Below are positions 24,964 through 33,181 of a stretch of DNA of 64,000 bases, in pieces. Every line of letters starts with the position of its first letter. Position 1 is the stretch's first letter. The notes under the pieces were generated by a model, which worked only from the letters and a program-made list of their open reading frames with translations, searched no databases and was not told the origin of the DNA. The position numbers and the translations under genes were made by a program. This stretch comes from Halomonas sp. S3-1-1 (lineage in GTDB: Bacteria; Pseudomonadota; Gammaproteobacteria; Pseudomonadales; Halomonadaceae), in assembly GCF_023757625.1 (NCBI RefSeq), contig NZ_JALGBZ010000006.1, forward strand, positions 181,228 to 245,227. The letters run 5' to 3'.

Positions 24964-25041
24964 ACATAACACCCGGCTCACGCGCCGGTTTAAAGCCGCA
25001 AAGCGGCGGAAAACTGGTCGCCGTGCAGCCGTTGGTTATGC
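24964..25041 (-). repeat. Integron attC site 4
   Basis: Minus-strand boxes are R'' GCATAAC and R' GTTATGT. The L arms, AACGGCTGCACGGCG and CGCGTGAGCCGGGT, pair imperfectly, and the centre has CCGCCGCTTTGCGG as a tight hairpin. At 78 bp it is compact. It begins 8 bp after the stop of the 177-residue cassette gene. Confidence 0.82.
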
Positions 25042-25049
25042 CAATGTGG

Positions 25050-25583
25050 CTATCTCAAGTACCAAAACTTGAAGCGCTCCCACAAACCGCAATGCGCATT
25101 TATTTTCGATTCATAGAACATCGGCTCACTAAACTCAATTTTCCAATTTTCTGGCCACGATACTCCCCTTGAAAGATCCGTATACATACTTCTAGATATT
25201 GAACATACAGTCTTATTGACGCTGTCATCGGGACAGACATTATGATCCCCACAGGCACTTAACCTTGTGATAAATTCTTGAACCGAATTCCTAGCTTCAA
25301 TGAAGCTATCTCGCGGGTACAGCTCGTTGTAACTCGCATCGGTCAGCTTTTCACGGTTAACGTGGTATTCATATATCAGCCCCATTTCTCGGGAGATAGA
25401 TGAAGCAAACTCACTCTCAAATTTGAGGAAAGCTTCGCCTTTCTTGTAATCACTTTCTTCCAAAATCGACGATAGCTGGAATAACGCAATCACAACGCCA
25501 AACACCACCGCCATCGTCTGCACCCAAGTCGCAAGATGCTGGTTTCTGGAATCCCTGAAAAATTCGACAACTTTTTTAACCAT
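25050..25583 (-). CDS. Cassette protein, single-span membrane protein of unknown function
   Basis: A 177-residue protein with one membrane helix near the N-terminus (about 19-40, TWVQTMAVVFGVVIALFQLSSI) and a larger soluble C-terminal part with four cysteines (SACGDHNVCPDD, KTVCSIS, NAHCGLW). It is the right-most gene of the array, so the first in transcription order. No family is recognised. It may be anchored next to the 124-residue membrane cassette product, but a link is only inferred from position. Confidence 0.62.
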   Translation of the reverse strand: MVKKVVEFFRDSRNQHLATWVQTMAVVFGVVIALFQLSSILEESDYKKGEAFLKFESEFASSISREMGLIYEYHVNREKLTDASYNELYPRDSFIEARNSVQEFITRLSACGDHNVCPDDSVNKTVCSISRSMYTDLSRGVSWPENWKIEFSEPMFYESKINAHCGLWERFKFWYLR

Positions 25584-26062
25584 CGAAACACTTCACTTTG
25601 AAAAGGCATAACAGTGATTATATAGCCGGCTGCATAACATAAATAAACGCGCCAGCACATTCATTAATATTATGTAGCCAAAAAAATAATCGTAACCGGC
25701 TGTTTTATATATTTTCTCAAAAATCGTGGGCAGCATACTCATTATTCGCGTGCGCGCTCGTTTTGCCCGTTTCAATCATACTTTATCCACGAATTCCCCT
25801 TAGGTCACGTGCTAATTTAGTGACTGCGGTCAACAATAGGTCGTAGGCCTGCGTAAAATTTAGATGGGCGATGTATTGGGTCAGGGAACGAGCTTGAGCT
25901 AATTTTATGACGGGAAGTGTGGGCTGCGGCGATATCGGGGCAGCTGGTGCTGCCCTTCGCGCGCTGAAGCGTGCTCCTACCAGTGCCCTTTATTGCTGTG
26001 GCTCATTGGAAGTGTTGGCACTTGCAGGCCTCGGTGGGCCTGCAAATACTTTCGAGCTTGGC
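25584..26062. other. Non-coding spacer at the right edge of the cassette array
   Basis: About 480 bp without a convincing gene. The left part is AT-rich; a 60-codon minus-strand frame (25593-25775) lacks coding character. Imperfect inverted repeats surround GCCGGCTGCATAACATAA near 25625 and TTATGTAGCC near 25672. Two clear hairpins lie to the right: GGGCAGC-TGGT-GCTGCCC near 25938-25955 and TTGCAGGCC-TCGGTG-GGCCTGCAA at 26022-26045, the latter just past the ytoQ stop. The composition changes from island-like to chromosome-like near 25790-25900. Confidence 0.5.
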
Positions 26063-26503
26063 TTACGCTTTGAGCACGTACTTAAGCGTTTCCACGACCT
26101 GCTCAGTAGTCGTACACCAAGCCTGCGCCCCGGCGTCCACTTCCTTGAGCGGATGAACGATATCTTCTGCGTGCAGCGTGATATACGGCTTGGCCAGCGC
26201 CGAGCAGTAGCCCGCATCGAACGCGGCGTTCCACTGCTTGTACTTGTCGCCGAAGCGCACGACAACCAGATCAGATTGCTCGATCAGCGTGCGGGTGCGG
26301 ATGGCGTTGACCTTAGAGGACTGGTGGTCGCGCCAGAAGCCGTTTTCCGGCTTGCCCAGGTGGTCGCCGGCGGCGTCACTGGCGTCGTGGTCGGTGACCG
26401 GGGCGGTGAAGACGATATCCAGCCCCGCAGCCTCTGCGCCGCGCTGGATCTCGTCGCGCCAGTCGGTGTGGATCTCGCCGGAGAGGTAGACGTAAAAGCT
26501 CAT
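26063..26503 (-). CDS. ytoQ: YtoQ family protein
   Basis: A 146-residue protein matching YtoQ: SFYVYLSGEIHTDWRDEI, APVTDHDASDAAGDHLGKPE, FWRDHQSSKVNAIRTRTLIEQSDLVVVRFGDKYKQWNAAFDAG and DIVHPLKEVDAGA. The fold resembles nucleoside 2-deoxyribosyltransferase-like Rossmann proteins, but the reaction is unknown. The ATG at 26503 begins the conserved MSFYVYLSGEIH; a methionine seven codons upstream is less likely. Confidence 0.85.
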   Translation of the reverse strand: MSFYVYLSGEIHTDWRDEIQRGAEAAGLDIVFTAPVTDHDASDAAGDHLGKPENGFWRDHQSSKVNAIRTRTLIEQSDLVVVRFGDKYKQWNAAFDAGYCSALAKPYITLHAEDIVHPLKEVDAGAQAWCTTTEQVVETLKYVLKA

Positions 26504-26601
26504 GGGGTGCTCCTTGGGTGTCACTGCGTTGTGAGGTGGTGGTTGGAAATCGTAAGCGTGGAAGATTCCGCGCCCTTCAGAATCGCGATGTGAAAGACGC
26601 C

Positions 26602-27105
26602 CTACCCTGCGCGCTGGTCGTCGCGCCGGGCCTGGTCGATGCGTTCGATCAGCGCATCGACCTGGTGATTTTCGAGCCGTAGGCGTTTAAACGAGATTTC
26701 CGCGAACCCGAGCTTGCGGCGGATGGGGAGAAACGCCACCTCGCGGCTACTGGCAGCGGCCTCGCGCAGCGTTAGCGTAACCTTGTCCGGCGAGCTCATG
26801 GCGGTGTAGTTCACGTTCATCACGTCCTTAAGCTTGATCGTTTCGCGGCGCTCGCCATAGACGAAAATCAAATGATCCCCGCCGTCGTAGACGCGATCGG
26901 CCACGCCGGCGAACACCTTTTTGAACATCCGCCAGCCCGCCACCAGCATAATCAGCGGTATCAGCAGAAACGGCGTGAAGGTGTCCGCGGTGATCAGCCC
27001 GACCAGGAAGATGAAGCCGACCACCGATAGCCATAGAAACGGAAACACCCGGCGGCTGAAAAAGGCCGAACGCGAAATAACCGGCAGATTCTGGTACATC
27101 GGCAT
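26602..27105 (-). CDS. Inner-membrane protein with PH-like domain, function unknown
   Basis: A 167-residue protein with two membrane helices (about 22-40 and 44-61; FPFLWLSVVGFIFLVGLI and FTPFLLIPLIMLVAGW). It then has a cytoplasmic beta-rich part (YDGGDHLIFVYGERRETIKLKDVMNVNY... KVTLTLREAA) like bacterial PH-type domains. No named family is assigned. It lies downstream of the cobF end and on the same strand, about 70 bp away, but looks unrelated to cobalamin. Confidence 0.6.
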   Translation of the reverse strand: MPMYQNLPVISRSAFFSRRVFPFLWLSVVGFIFLVGLITADTFTPFLLIPLIMLVAGWRMFKKVFAGVADRVYDGGDHLIFVYGERRETIKLKDVMNVNYTAMSSPDKVTLTLREAAASSREVAFLPIRRKLGFAEISFKRLRLENHQVDALIERIDQARRDDQRAG

Positions 27106-27175
27106 CGTTCCAAAAGCGGCGATTAAAACGGTGGCCGTTATTTTATGGAAAAACCTTCCAGATGCCTACCGGCGC

Positions 27176-27940
27176 TCAAAGAAGCGGCTCGCGGGCCAGC
27201 AGATAACTATCCATGATCCAGCCGTGCTGGTCACGAAGCGCGGCCCGGCGCTCGAGAATCTGCTGCTCGACGTCTTTCAGGCGCCCTTCGATCAGGCACT
27301 GCTTTTCCATACCAAGATACGCCCCCCACCAGATATGCACGTGCTTATCCTTAAGCGCGCTGAACGCCCCGCCGCTGTCGAGCATTACCGCCACGGTGGC
27401 GGCATCGATCGGCCACCCCTTCTCGCGCAGGCGGCGCCCGGTGGTGATATGCACCGCCCCCGCCAGGGCGTTGAGCGGTATGCGGTGCTCGGCGGTGAGC
27501 ACCTGCAGGCTGGTGATGCCGGGGATGACGCTGACCTCGATCTCGCGCCCGCTTTCCAGCAGGCGCTTGGCGATGCGCAGGCTGCTGTCGTAAAGCGAAG
27601 GGTCGCCCCACACCAGCATGGCGGCGCGCCCGCCCTGGGGCAGGTGCTGTTCAAGAAGCTTTGCCCACACGGCGGCAATGGACGCGTGCCAGTCGTTGAC
27701 CGCGCCCAGGTACGGCGCGCTTGCATCACGCGTGGGCAGGTCGAACTCGACGACGTTCGCAGCACTTCTGTTTTCCAGCAGCTCATCGCAAAGCAGGCGG
27801 CGCAGGTCGATCAAATCACTCTTGGCCTCGCCCTTGCGCGGCAGCAGAATCACGTCCGCTTCATTGAGCGCGCGCACCGCGGCCAGCGTCACGTGGTCCG
27901 GGTTGCCGGTACCAATGCCGATGAATGACAGCGCGATCAC
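27176..27940 (-). CDS. cobF: Precorrin-6A synthase (deacetylating)
   Basis: A 254-residue SAM methyltransferase that methylates precorrin-5 at C-1 with loss of the acetyl group, giving precorrin-6A. It is diagnostic for the aerobic (oxygen-dependent) cobalamin route. It has the corrin methyltransferase start [28 protein letters not shown] and the central [12 protein letters not shown] loop with [16 protein letters not shown]; the end [11 protein letters not shown] is CobF-specific. It overlaps cobM by 4 bp. Confidence 0.93.
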   Translation of the reverse strand: MIALSFIGIGTGNPDHVTLAAVRALNEADVILLPRKGEAKSDLIDLRRLLCDELLENRSAANVVEFDLPTRDASAPYLGAVNDWHASIAAVWAKLLEQHLPQGGRAAMLVWGDPSLYDSSLRIAKRLLESGREIEVSVIPGITSLQVLTAEHRIPLNALAGAVHITTGRRLREKGWPIDAATVAVMLDSGGAFSALKDKHVHIWWGAYLGMEKQCLIEGRLKDVEQQILERRAALRDQHGWIMDSYLLAREPLL

Positions 27941-28746
27941 GGCTCACGCTCTTCATTAATGGCCGTATCGTCGTGAGCGAAGGGGGAATCCGCCGACTGC
28001 GGGCGAAAGCGGCGGTCGTAGCCTACCGCGTACAGGCTGCTCTCCTGGAAGTCGTCGCACTCGAGCACCGGACCGACTAGAATCAGCGCGGTGCGCTGGA
28101 CTGCTTCGCCCATTTGCGCCTCGATGGTGGCAAGCCGCCCGAGCAGCACGCGCTCATCCGGCCAGCTCGCCCGCCAGACGATTGCGACCGGGCAGTCGCC
28201 GCCGTAAAAAGGCGTGAGTCGCGTCACCACATCACTCACGTTGTGTACGGAAAGATGAATCGCCAGCGTCGCGCCACTTTCGGCAAAGCGCTCCAGGGTC
28301 TCGTTTTCCGGCATTTGGCTGGCCCGGCCCGAGGTACGGGTGAGCACCACGGACTGCGCCACGCCGGGCAGCGTCAGCTCCTGCTCCAGCGCCGCCGCAG
28401 CGGCGGCGAAGGACGGCACGCCCGGGGTCACGCTAAAGGGAATAGCAAGCTCCCGCAGGCGGCGAAGCTGCTCGCCGAGCGCCGACCACACCGATACATC
28501 GCCGGAGTGTAGCCTTGCAACGTCAAGCCCTGCGGCGTGGGCGCGCTGGATCTCGTCGATGATCTCATTGAGAGACAGCGGCGCGGTGTTGACGATGCGC
28601 GCACCCGCCGGGCAGTGGGCCAGAATCTCCTCGGGCACCAATGAGCCGGCATAGAGACACACCGGGCAGGCGGCGATCAAATCGCGCCCTCTAAGTGTGA
28701 GTAAATCCGGGGCGCCGGGGCCGGCGCCGATGAAATGAACCGTCAT
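27937..28746 (-). CDS. cobM: Precorrin-4 C11-methyltransferase
   Basis: A 269-residue tetrapyrrole methyltransferase ([71 protein letters not shown]). The substrate is precorrin-4 and the product precorrin-5. The [11 protein letters not shown] and SGDVSVWSA loops bind SAM. It sits between cobE and cobF with 4-bp overlaps at both sides, so the three are coupled. Confidence 0.93.
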   Translation of the reverse strand: MTVHFIGAGPGAPDLLTLRGRDLIAACPVCLYAGSLVPEEILAHCPAGARIVNTAPLSLNEIIDEIQRAHAAGLDVARLHSGDVSVWSALGEQLRRLRELAIPFSVTPGVPSFAAAAAALEQELTLPGVAQSVVLTRTSGRASQMPENETLERFAESGATLAIHLSVHNVSDVVTRLTPFYGGDCPVAIVWRASWPDERVLLGRLATIEAQMGEAVQRTALILVGPVLECDDFQESSLYAVGYDRRFRPQSADSPFAHDDTAINEEREP

Positions 28747-29114
28747 GTCTCACCTGTTGGCGCCACCGCCAGCGCGGCGGTAGCCTTTCTGTCGTTGGAA
28801 ATCAGCCGTGGGGCCAAAAGCCGCGCGCCGGGGCCGGCTGCCAGCAGCGCGGCGGCCTCCGCCACGCTGCCCGTGCCAAAGGCCTGGTGACTGCGTACCG
28901 AGTGGGTCAGCGTCTCGGCGCGGGCGAGCGCCTCATCCGCTACCACAATGACCGAAAGCCCGAGCGCTTGGCCGAGCCGCTGCACCAGCGCCTGTTTACC
29001 CTCGGCGGCGGCGAGCCGATCGACCGGCCCAAAGCGTTCGATCAGCGCTTCCAGCGCCTGGGAAAGCGAATCGAGCGTGGCCTCGCTGTTGTACCCAAGC
29101 CCGGCCACCTTCAC
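28743..29114 (-). CDS. cobE: CobE / CbiG C-terminal-like cobalamin biosynthesis protein
   Basis: A 123-residue protein of the CobE/GbiG_C fold ([83 protein letters not shown]). CobE is an accessory protein of the aerobic pathway with an uncertain exact role. The start is GTG 29114, overlapping the cobL stop (GTGA); the frame is open upstream, but those codons lie inside cobL. Confidence 0.85.
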   Translation of the reverse strand: MKVAGLGYNSEATLDSLSQALEALIERFGPVDRLAAAEGKQALVQRLGQALGLSVIVVADEALARAETLTHSVRSHQAFGTGSVAEAAALLAAGPGARLLAPRLISNDRKATAALAVAPTGET

Positions 29115-30316
29115 CGCACGCCCCGCCACTGCACGATCGGGTAGCTCGCTTTCCAGCCGCGTTTGGCGCCGAGCGGCGCGGCACTGGCAAGCTCGATCCT
29201 CAAAAGCTCGCCACCCGCTACCCGCTGCCAATGGGCAAGCAACGCCTCGGACTCCAGCGTGACCGCGTTGGCCACCACCCGCGTGCCAACGGGCAGGCGC
29301 TGCCAGAGCGCGTCCAAAAGCCCATGCGATAGCCCCCCGCCGATGAACACTGCATCCGGCGGCTCAGCTTCCCCGAGCAGCTCCAACGCGGCGCCCTCTT
29401 TCACTTCGAGCCAGTCCACCCCTAGCTGCTCCGCGTTGCGCCGCGCCCGGGCGGCGCGCGCGGCGTTTTTCTCGAAGCCGGTGGCGCGGTTGTCCGGGTG
29501 CGCCAGCAGCCACTCGATAGCGACGGAGCCGGAGCCGGTGCCGATATCCCACAGCCGCTCGCCGGGCTTAGGGCCAAGAGCGGAGAGCGTGAGCGCGCGC
29601 ACCGCCTGCTTGGTGATCTGGCCGTCATGCTCGAAAAAGTGATCCGGCAGGCCCGATGCGCGCGGCAGCGCCGGGCCGTCACCCGCCACCTCGATGGCGA
29701 CGGCCACGGGGTGGGCGATATCGTCGGGGAGAGGCGCAGGGGCGAGAAGCTTCCTCACGCGCTCCCGAGCGCCGCCCAGCGCCTCCAGCACGGTGAGCGT
29801 CGAGTCACCAAAGCCAAGGCGCGTGATCAGCGCGGAAAGCTCCCCCACCGCCGCGCCGTTGCGCAGCAGCACCAGAAGCTTTTGGCCCGGCTGCAGATAC
29901 GGGCGAAGGCGCGTTAGCGGCCTGGCGTGAAGCCCTAAACAGCAGCAGCGCTCGAGCGGCCAGCCAAGGCGCGCCGCCGCCAGGCTAAAGGTCGAGGGCG
30001 CGGGCAGCGCCTGCCACTCGTGCCCCTCGAGGTAGCGGGTAATACTCGTGCCCGCCCCGAACCAGAACGGGTCGCTTGAAACCAGCATCACCACCCGGCG
30101 GCCGCGCTCGGCCAGAAGCCACGGGATGCCATCAGAAAAGGGCACCGGCCACTCGCGAATCTCGGCGGCAAGCTCAGGGAGAAGGCGAAGGTGGCGCCGC
30201 GCGCCGAAGACCACCTCGGCGGCGTCCAGCTCGCGCCGGCTTGCGGCGGTGAGCCCGGCTGTGCCACTCTCGCCCCACCCAATGATTGTGAGCCAGGCCC
30301 CGTCTGCTAACTCCAT
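29111..30316 (-). CDS. cobL: Precorrin-6Y C5,15-methyltransferase (decarboxylating)
   Basis: A 401-residue bifunctional enzyme. The N-terminal half is a corrin methyltransferase (TIIGWGESGTAGLTAASRREL, LVSSDPFWFGAGTSITRYL). The C-terminal half is a class I methyltransferase (LWDIGTGSGSVAIEWLLA, DAVFIGGGLSHGLLDAL). Together they methylate C-5 and C-15 and decarboxylate the C-12 acetate to give precorrin-8X. The start lies only 18 bp from the divergent cobK start, leaving little promoter room. Confidence 0.93.
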   Translation of the reverse strand: MELADGAWLTIIGWGESGTAGLTAASRRELDAAEVVFGARRHLRLLPELAAEIREWPVPFSDGIPWLLAERGRRVVMLVSSDPFWFGAGTSITRYLEGHEWQALPAPSTFSLAAARLGWPLERCCCLGLHARPLTRLRPYLQPGQKLLVLLRNGAAVGELSALITRLGFGDSTLTVLEALGGARERVRKLLAPAPLPDDIAHPVAVAIEVAGDGPALPRASGLPDHFFEHDGQITKQAVRALTLSALGPKPGERLWDIGTGSGSVAIEWLLAHPDNRATGFEKNAARAARARRNAEQLGVDWLEVKEGAALELLGEAEPPDAVFIGGGLSHGLLDALWQRLPVGTRVVANAVTLESEALLAHWQRVAGGELLRIELASAAPLGAKRGWKASYPIVQWRGVR

Positions 30317-30334
30317 GCGTTACATCCTGAAACC

Positions 30335-31066
30335 ATGAAAAACGTGTTGATTCTTGGCGGCACCACCGAGGCAAGCGCGCTGGCCCAGGCCGTGGCCGCC
30401 CGCGGGCTGAGTGCCACCTTCAGCTACGCCGGGCGGGTGAGCCGCCCCAAACCCCAGCCGCTGCCGACTCGCGTGGGCGGCTTTGGCGGCGTGGCGGGGC
30501 TGGTCGATTTTATCGCCCGTGAACGTATTACCCATATCGTCGACGCCACCCACCCTTTCGCTGCGCAGATGAGCCGCCACGCGCTGGCGGCGGCGGCGCA
30601 CACCGGCGCCCGCGCCCTGGCGCTGACCCGCCCACCCTGGCGTGAAATGGAGGCCGACCGCTGGCAGCGCGTGGCGAGCATCGAAGCCGCCGTCGAGGCG
30701 CTCGACGGGCCGGCAGAGCGCATCCTGCTGGCCATCGGCCGGCTGCATCTGGACGCGTTCAGCGCCCGGCCCCAGCACCACTACCTGCTGCGCCTGGTCG
30801 AAGAACCCGCCGTGCCGCCGCCGCTTGCCCGCTACAAGGCGGTGATCGACCGCGGCCCGTTCACGCTTGAAAACGATCTTGAGCTGCTCAAAACCGAGCG
30901 CATCACCCGCATCGTGTGCAAGAACGCCGGCGGCAGCGGCGCGGCGTCCAAGATTCTGGCCGCCCGAGCCCTCAGTCTTCCAGTCACGATGATCGACCGC
31001 CCCCGCCTTCCGCCGCACCAGGAGGCGCATAGCGTCGACGAGGTGCTGGCCTGGCTCGAGGCCTAG
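30335..31066 (+). CDS. cobK: Precorrin-6A reductase
   Basis: A 243-residue NADPH enzyme that reduces precorrin-6A to precorrin-6B. It has the Rossmann start VLILGGTTEASALAQAVAARG, the RVGGFGGVAGLVDFI segment, THIVDATHPFAAQMSRHAL and the late RITRIVCKNAGGSGAASKILAARAL, all typical of CobK. It is the only cobalamin gene here on the plus strand, lying between divergent cobL and convergent cobJ. Confidence 0.93.
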   Translation: MKNVLILGGTTEASALAQAVAARGLSATFSYAGRVSRPKPQPLPTRVGGFGGVAGLVDFIARERITHIVDATHPFAAQMSRHALAAAAHTGARALALTRPPWREMEADRWQRVASIEAAVEALDGPAERILLAIGRLHLDAFSARPQHHYLLRLVEEPAVPPPLARYKAVIDRGPFTLENDLELLKTERITRIVCKNAGGSGAASKILAARALSLPVTMIDRPRLPPHQEAHSVDEVLAWLEA

Positions 31067-31083
31067 GCTCACGAAACCTGGTC

Positions 31084-31833
31084 TCACGACACCGAGCGCG
31101 GCGTGTAGACCAGCGGCGCGGCGGCGCGCTCGATCACCCGTGTCTGGCTCGAGCCGACGATCACCAGCGTGCGCATATCCGCCATTTCCGGGGTGGCCTC
31201 ATTAAGCGTTACCACGCGAATCGACTCCTCCGGGGTGGAAACCGCTCGGGCGAAGACGATCACGCGCTCGGGCTCGCACTCTTCACGCAGCACGTCGAGC
31301 GTACGCTCGAACCCAATCGGGCGCGATGTTGATCGCGGGTTGTAAAACGCCATGGCGAAGTCGGCCTGGGCCGCCAGGCGCAGGCGCTTTTCGATCAGCG
31401 CCCAGGGTTTGAGGTTGTCGGAAAGATTGATGCAGCAAAAATCGTGGCCCAGCGGCGCGCCGGCCCGGGCGCTGGCCGCCAGCATCGCCGAGATGCCCGG
31501 CAGCACCTGAATATCGAGCGCGCGCCACGCGGGCTTACCGGGTTCGAGTGCCTCGAACACCGCCGCGGCCATGGCGAACACGCCGGGGTCGCCGGAGGAG
31601 ACCACCGCCACGCGCTGGCCGTTCAAGGCCATATCGAGTGCGGCCTCGGCGCGGCGAATTTCCTCGCGGTTATCCGAACCGTGGCGGGTCAGGCCTTCGC
31701 GCGGGGCCACGCGGTTGACGTAGGGCACGTAGCCCACCACGTCCGTGGCCTCAGAAAGCGCGGCCGTGACCTCCGGCGTAATCATGGAATCCGCGCCCGG
31801 CCCCAGCCCGACGATTTTGACCCAGCCGCTCAT
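31084..31833 (-). CDS. cobJ: Precorrin-3B C17-methyltransferase
   Basis: A 249-residue SAM enzyme that methylates C-17 and drives ring contraction to precorrin-4. Motifs are VGLGPGADSMITPEVTAAL, VVSSGDPGVFAMAAAVFEAL and INLSDNLKPW, with LGHDFCCINLSD and AMAFYNPRSTSR as CobJ-specific signatures. It overlaps cobI by 4 bp and is the last gene of the long riboswitch-led operon before the inverted cobK. Confidence 0.93.
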   Translation of the reverse strand: MSGWVKIVGLGPGADSMITPEVTAALSEATDVVGYVPYVNRVAPREGLTRHGSDNREEIRRAEAALDMALNGQRVAVVSSGDPGVFAMAAAVFEALEPGKPAWRALDIQVLPGISAMLAASARAGAPLGHDFCCINLSDNLKPWALIEKRLRLAAQADFAMAFYNPRSTSRPIGFERTLDVLREECEPERVIVFARAVSTPEESIRVVTLNEATPEMADMRTLVIVGSSQTRVIERAAAPLVYTPRSVS

Positions 31834-32555
31834 GGGCGCCTCCCGTGTCCGTGAATCAGCACGATCGAGAAGTAAGGCACCCGGTCACCGGCCTCGACGA
31901 GCGGCACCACGCGCTGGTTCTCCATGGCGGCGTACTCGATCAGCCAAGCCTCATTCTCGCGCCCGGCGGCCTTGAGCGCCCGTCGCAGCTTGGCCAGGTG
32001 CCGGCCGATCTTCATCACCACCAGCGCGTCGGTTTGGCGGATGCGATCAAGCAGTTGCGCTTCGGGGAGTGTCGCCATTGCTACGGTGAGCACGTCGTCG
32101 CCCCAGGTAATGGGCGCACCCGTGGCGGTCCAGGCCGCCGACATGCCGGTGATGCCGGGCACCACGTCCACCGGCACGCGCTCCAAAAGCCGCGTGTAAA
32201 GGTGCATGAACGAGCCGTAGAAGAACGGGTCGCCTTCGCAGAGCACGACCACGTCATGCCCGGCGGCGCTGATCTCGACGAGCTGGGCCACGCACTGCTC
32301 GTAAAAAGCGGAGAGCAGCGCGTTGTAGCGCGGGTCATCGAAAGGAATTTCGGTGGTGACCGGGTACTCCATGGCAAGCTCGACGACGTGCTCGCTCAAG
32401 AGCCCCTCGACGATGCTGCGGGCGTGGCCCTTCTTGCCCTTTTTGCGAAAGTAGGCGATGTGGGTGGCGCCGCGAATCAAACGATCCGCGCGCACGCTCA
32501 TCAAATCCTGACAGCCGGGGCCCAGGCCCACGCCCTTGATGCAACCGTTACTCAT
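31830..32555 (-). CDS. cobI: Precorrin-2 C20-methyltransferase
   Basis: A 241-residue tetrapyrrole methyltransferase that converts precorrin-2 to precorrin-3A. Motifs are GVGLGPGCQDLMSVRADRLI, VVLCEGDPFFYGSFMHLYTRL and VVPGITGMSAAWTATGAPI, with CEGDPFFYGSFM as the CobI signature. It overlaps cobH and cobJ by 4 bp each. Confidence 0.94.
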   Translation of the reverse strand: MSNGCIKGVGLGPGCQDLMSVRADRLIRGATHIAYFRKKGKKGHARSIVEGLLSEHVVELAMEYPVTTEIPFDDPRYNALLSAFYEQCVAQLVEISAAGHDVVVLCEGDPFFYGSFMHLYTRLLERVPVDVVPGITGMSAAWTATGAPITWGDDVLTVAMATLPEAQLLDRIRQTDALVVMKIGRHLAKLRRALKAAGRENEAWLIEYAAMENQRVVPLVEAGDRVPYFSIVLIHGHGRRP

Positions 32556-33181
32556 TCGACGCGATCCGCCAGCGCGTTAACCGCGGCCACGGTGACCGCA
32601 CTGCCGCCCAGGCGCCCGCGCACGATGCAGCCGGGGATGGCCGGGTTCTCCCACAGCGCCTCCTTGGATTCCGCCGCGCCGACGAAGCCCACCGGGCAGC
32701 CGATCACCGCCGCCGGGCGCGGGCAATCGGGGTCTTCCATCATATTGAGCAGGTGAAACAGCGCCGTTGGGGCGTTGCCGATCGCCACCACCGCGCCCTC
32801 CAAATGCGGCCGCCAGAGTTCCAGCGCCGCCGCCGAGCGGGTGTTGGCCATTTGTTGGGCCAATTCAGGTGTGCGCTCATCATGCAGCGTGCAGATCACG
32901 TCGTTACTGGCCGGCAAGCGCTTGCGGGTGATGCCCTCAGAGATCATGCGCGCGTCGCACAGAATCGGCGCGCCGGCCTCGAGCGCGGCGCGGGCGCGGT
33001 TGACCATATCGTTTTGGAAGTGGATATGGGCAGCAAGCTCGACGAGGCCCGCGGCGTGGATCATGCGCACGGCCACGACCTCCTCTTCCGGGCTGAAGCG
33101 AGAAAGCGCTGCCTCGCGGCGGATGATCGAAAACGACTCCCGGTAGATCGCCGGGCCGTGGGTTTCATAGGTGTAAGGCAC
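32552..33181 (-). CDS. cobH: Precorrin-8X methylmutase
   Basis: A 209-residue enzyme that moves the C-11 methyl to C-12, giving hydrogenobyrinic acid. The conserved start PYTYETHGPAIYRESFSIIR, the MIHAAGLVELAAHIHF segment with the catalytic histidine, RMISEGITRKRLPA, NAPTALFHLL and IGCPVGFVGAAESKEAL all match CobH. The start is GTG 33181, which gives the usual N-terminus; it overlaps cobG by 17 bp. Confidence 0.93.
   Translation of the reverse strand: MPYTYETHGPAIYRESFSIIRREAALSRFSPEEEVVAVRMIHAAGLVELAAHIHFQNDMVNRARAALEAGAPILCDARMISEGITRKRLPASNDVICTLHDERTPELAQQMANTRSAAALELWRPHLEGAVVAIGNAPTALFHLLNMMEDPDCPRPAAVIGCPVGFVGAAESKEALWENPAIPGCIVRGRLGGSAVTVAAVNALADRVE

Larger units (their letters stand above)
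21835..25612 (-). mobile_element. CALIN: array of four integron gene cassettes without integrase
   Basis: Four minus-strand genes alternate with four attC sites (21835-21934, 23550-23621, 24462-24561, 24964-25041). In each unit the stop codon lies 2-8 bp before the attC and the next start codon lies 14-25 bp after it, the packing typical of integron cassettes. Base composition differs among cassettes (the first gene is strikingly AT-rich) and from the flanking chromosome. No tyrosine recombinase or attI is in the window, so the array is a CALIN. A lone GTTATGC at 25612-25606, just before the first gene, may be the right recombination edge. Confidence 0.88.

Noticed and set aside
25593..25775. 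A 60-codon minus-strand frame at the right edge of the cassette array
   Set aside because: No ribosome-binding site, no attC behind it, and the sequence overlaps imperfect inverted repeats; it lacks coding character.
26921..27928. Long plus-strand open frames opposite the membrane-protein, cobF and other cobalamin genes (also 33514-35124)
   Set aside because: They lie antisense to well-supported cobalamin and neighbouring genes and arise from high-GC third-position bias; the products are low-complexity Arg/Pro/His-rich.
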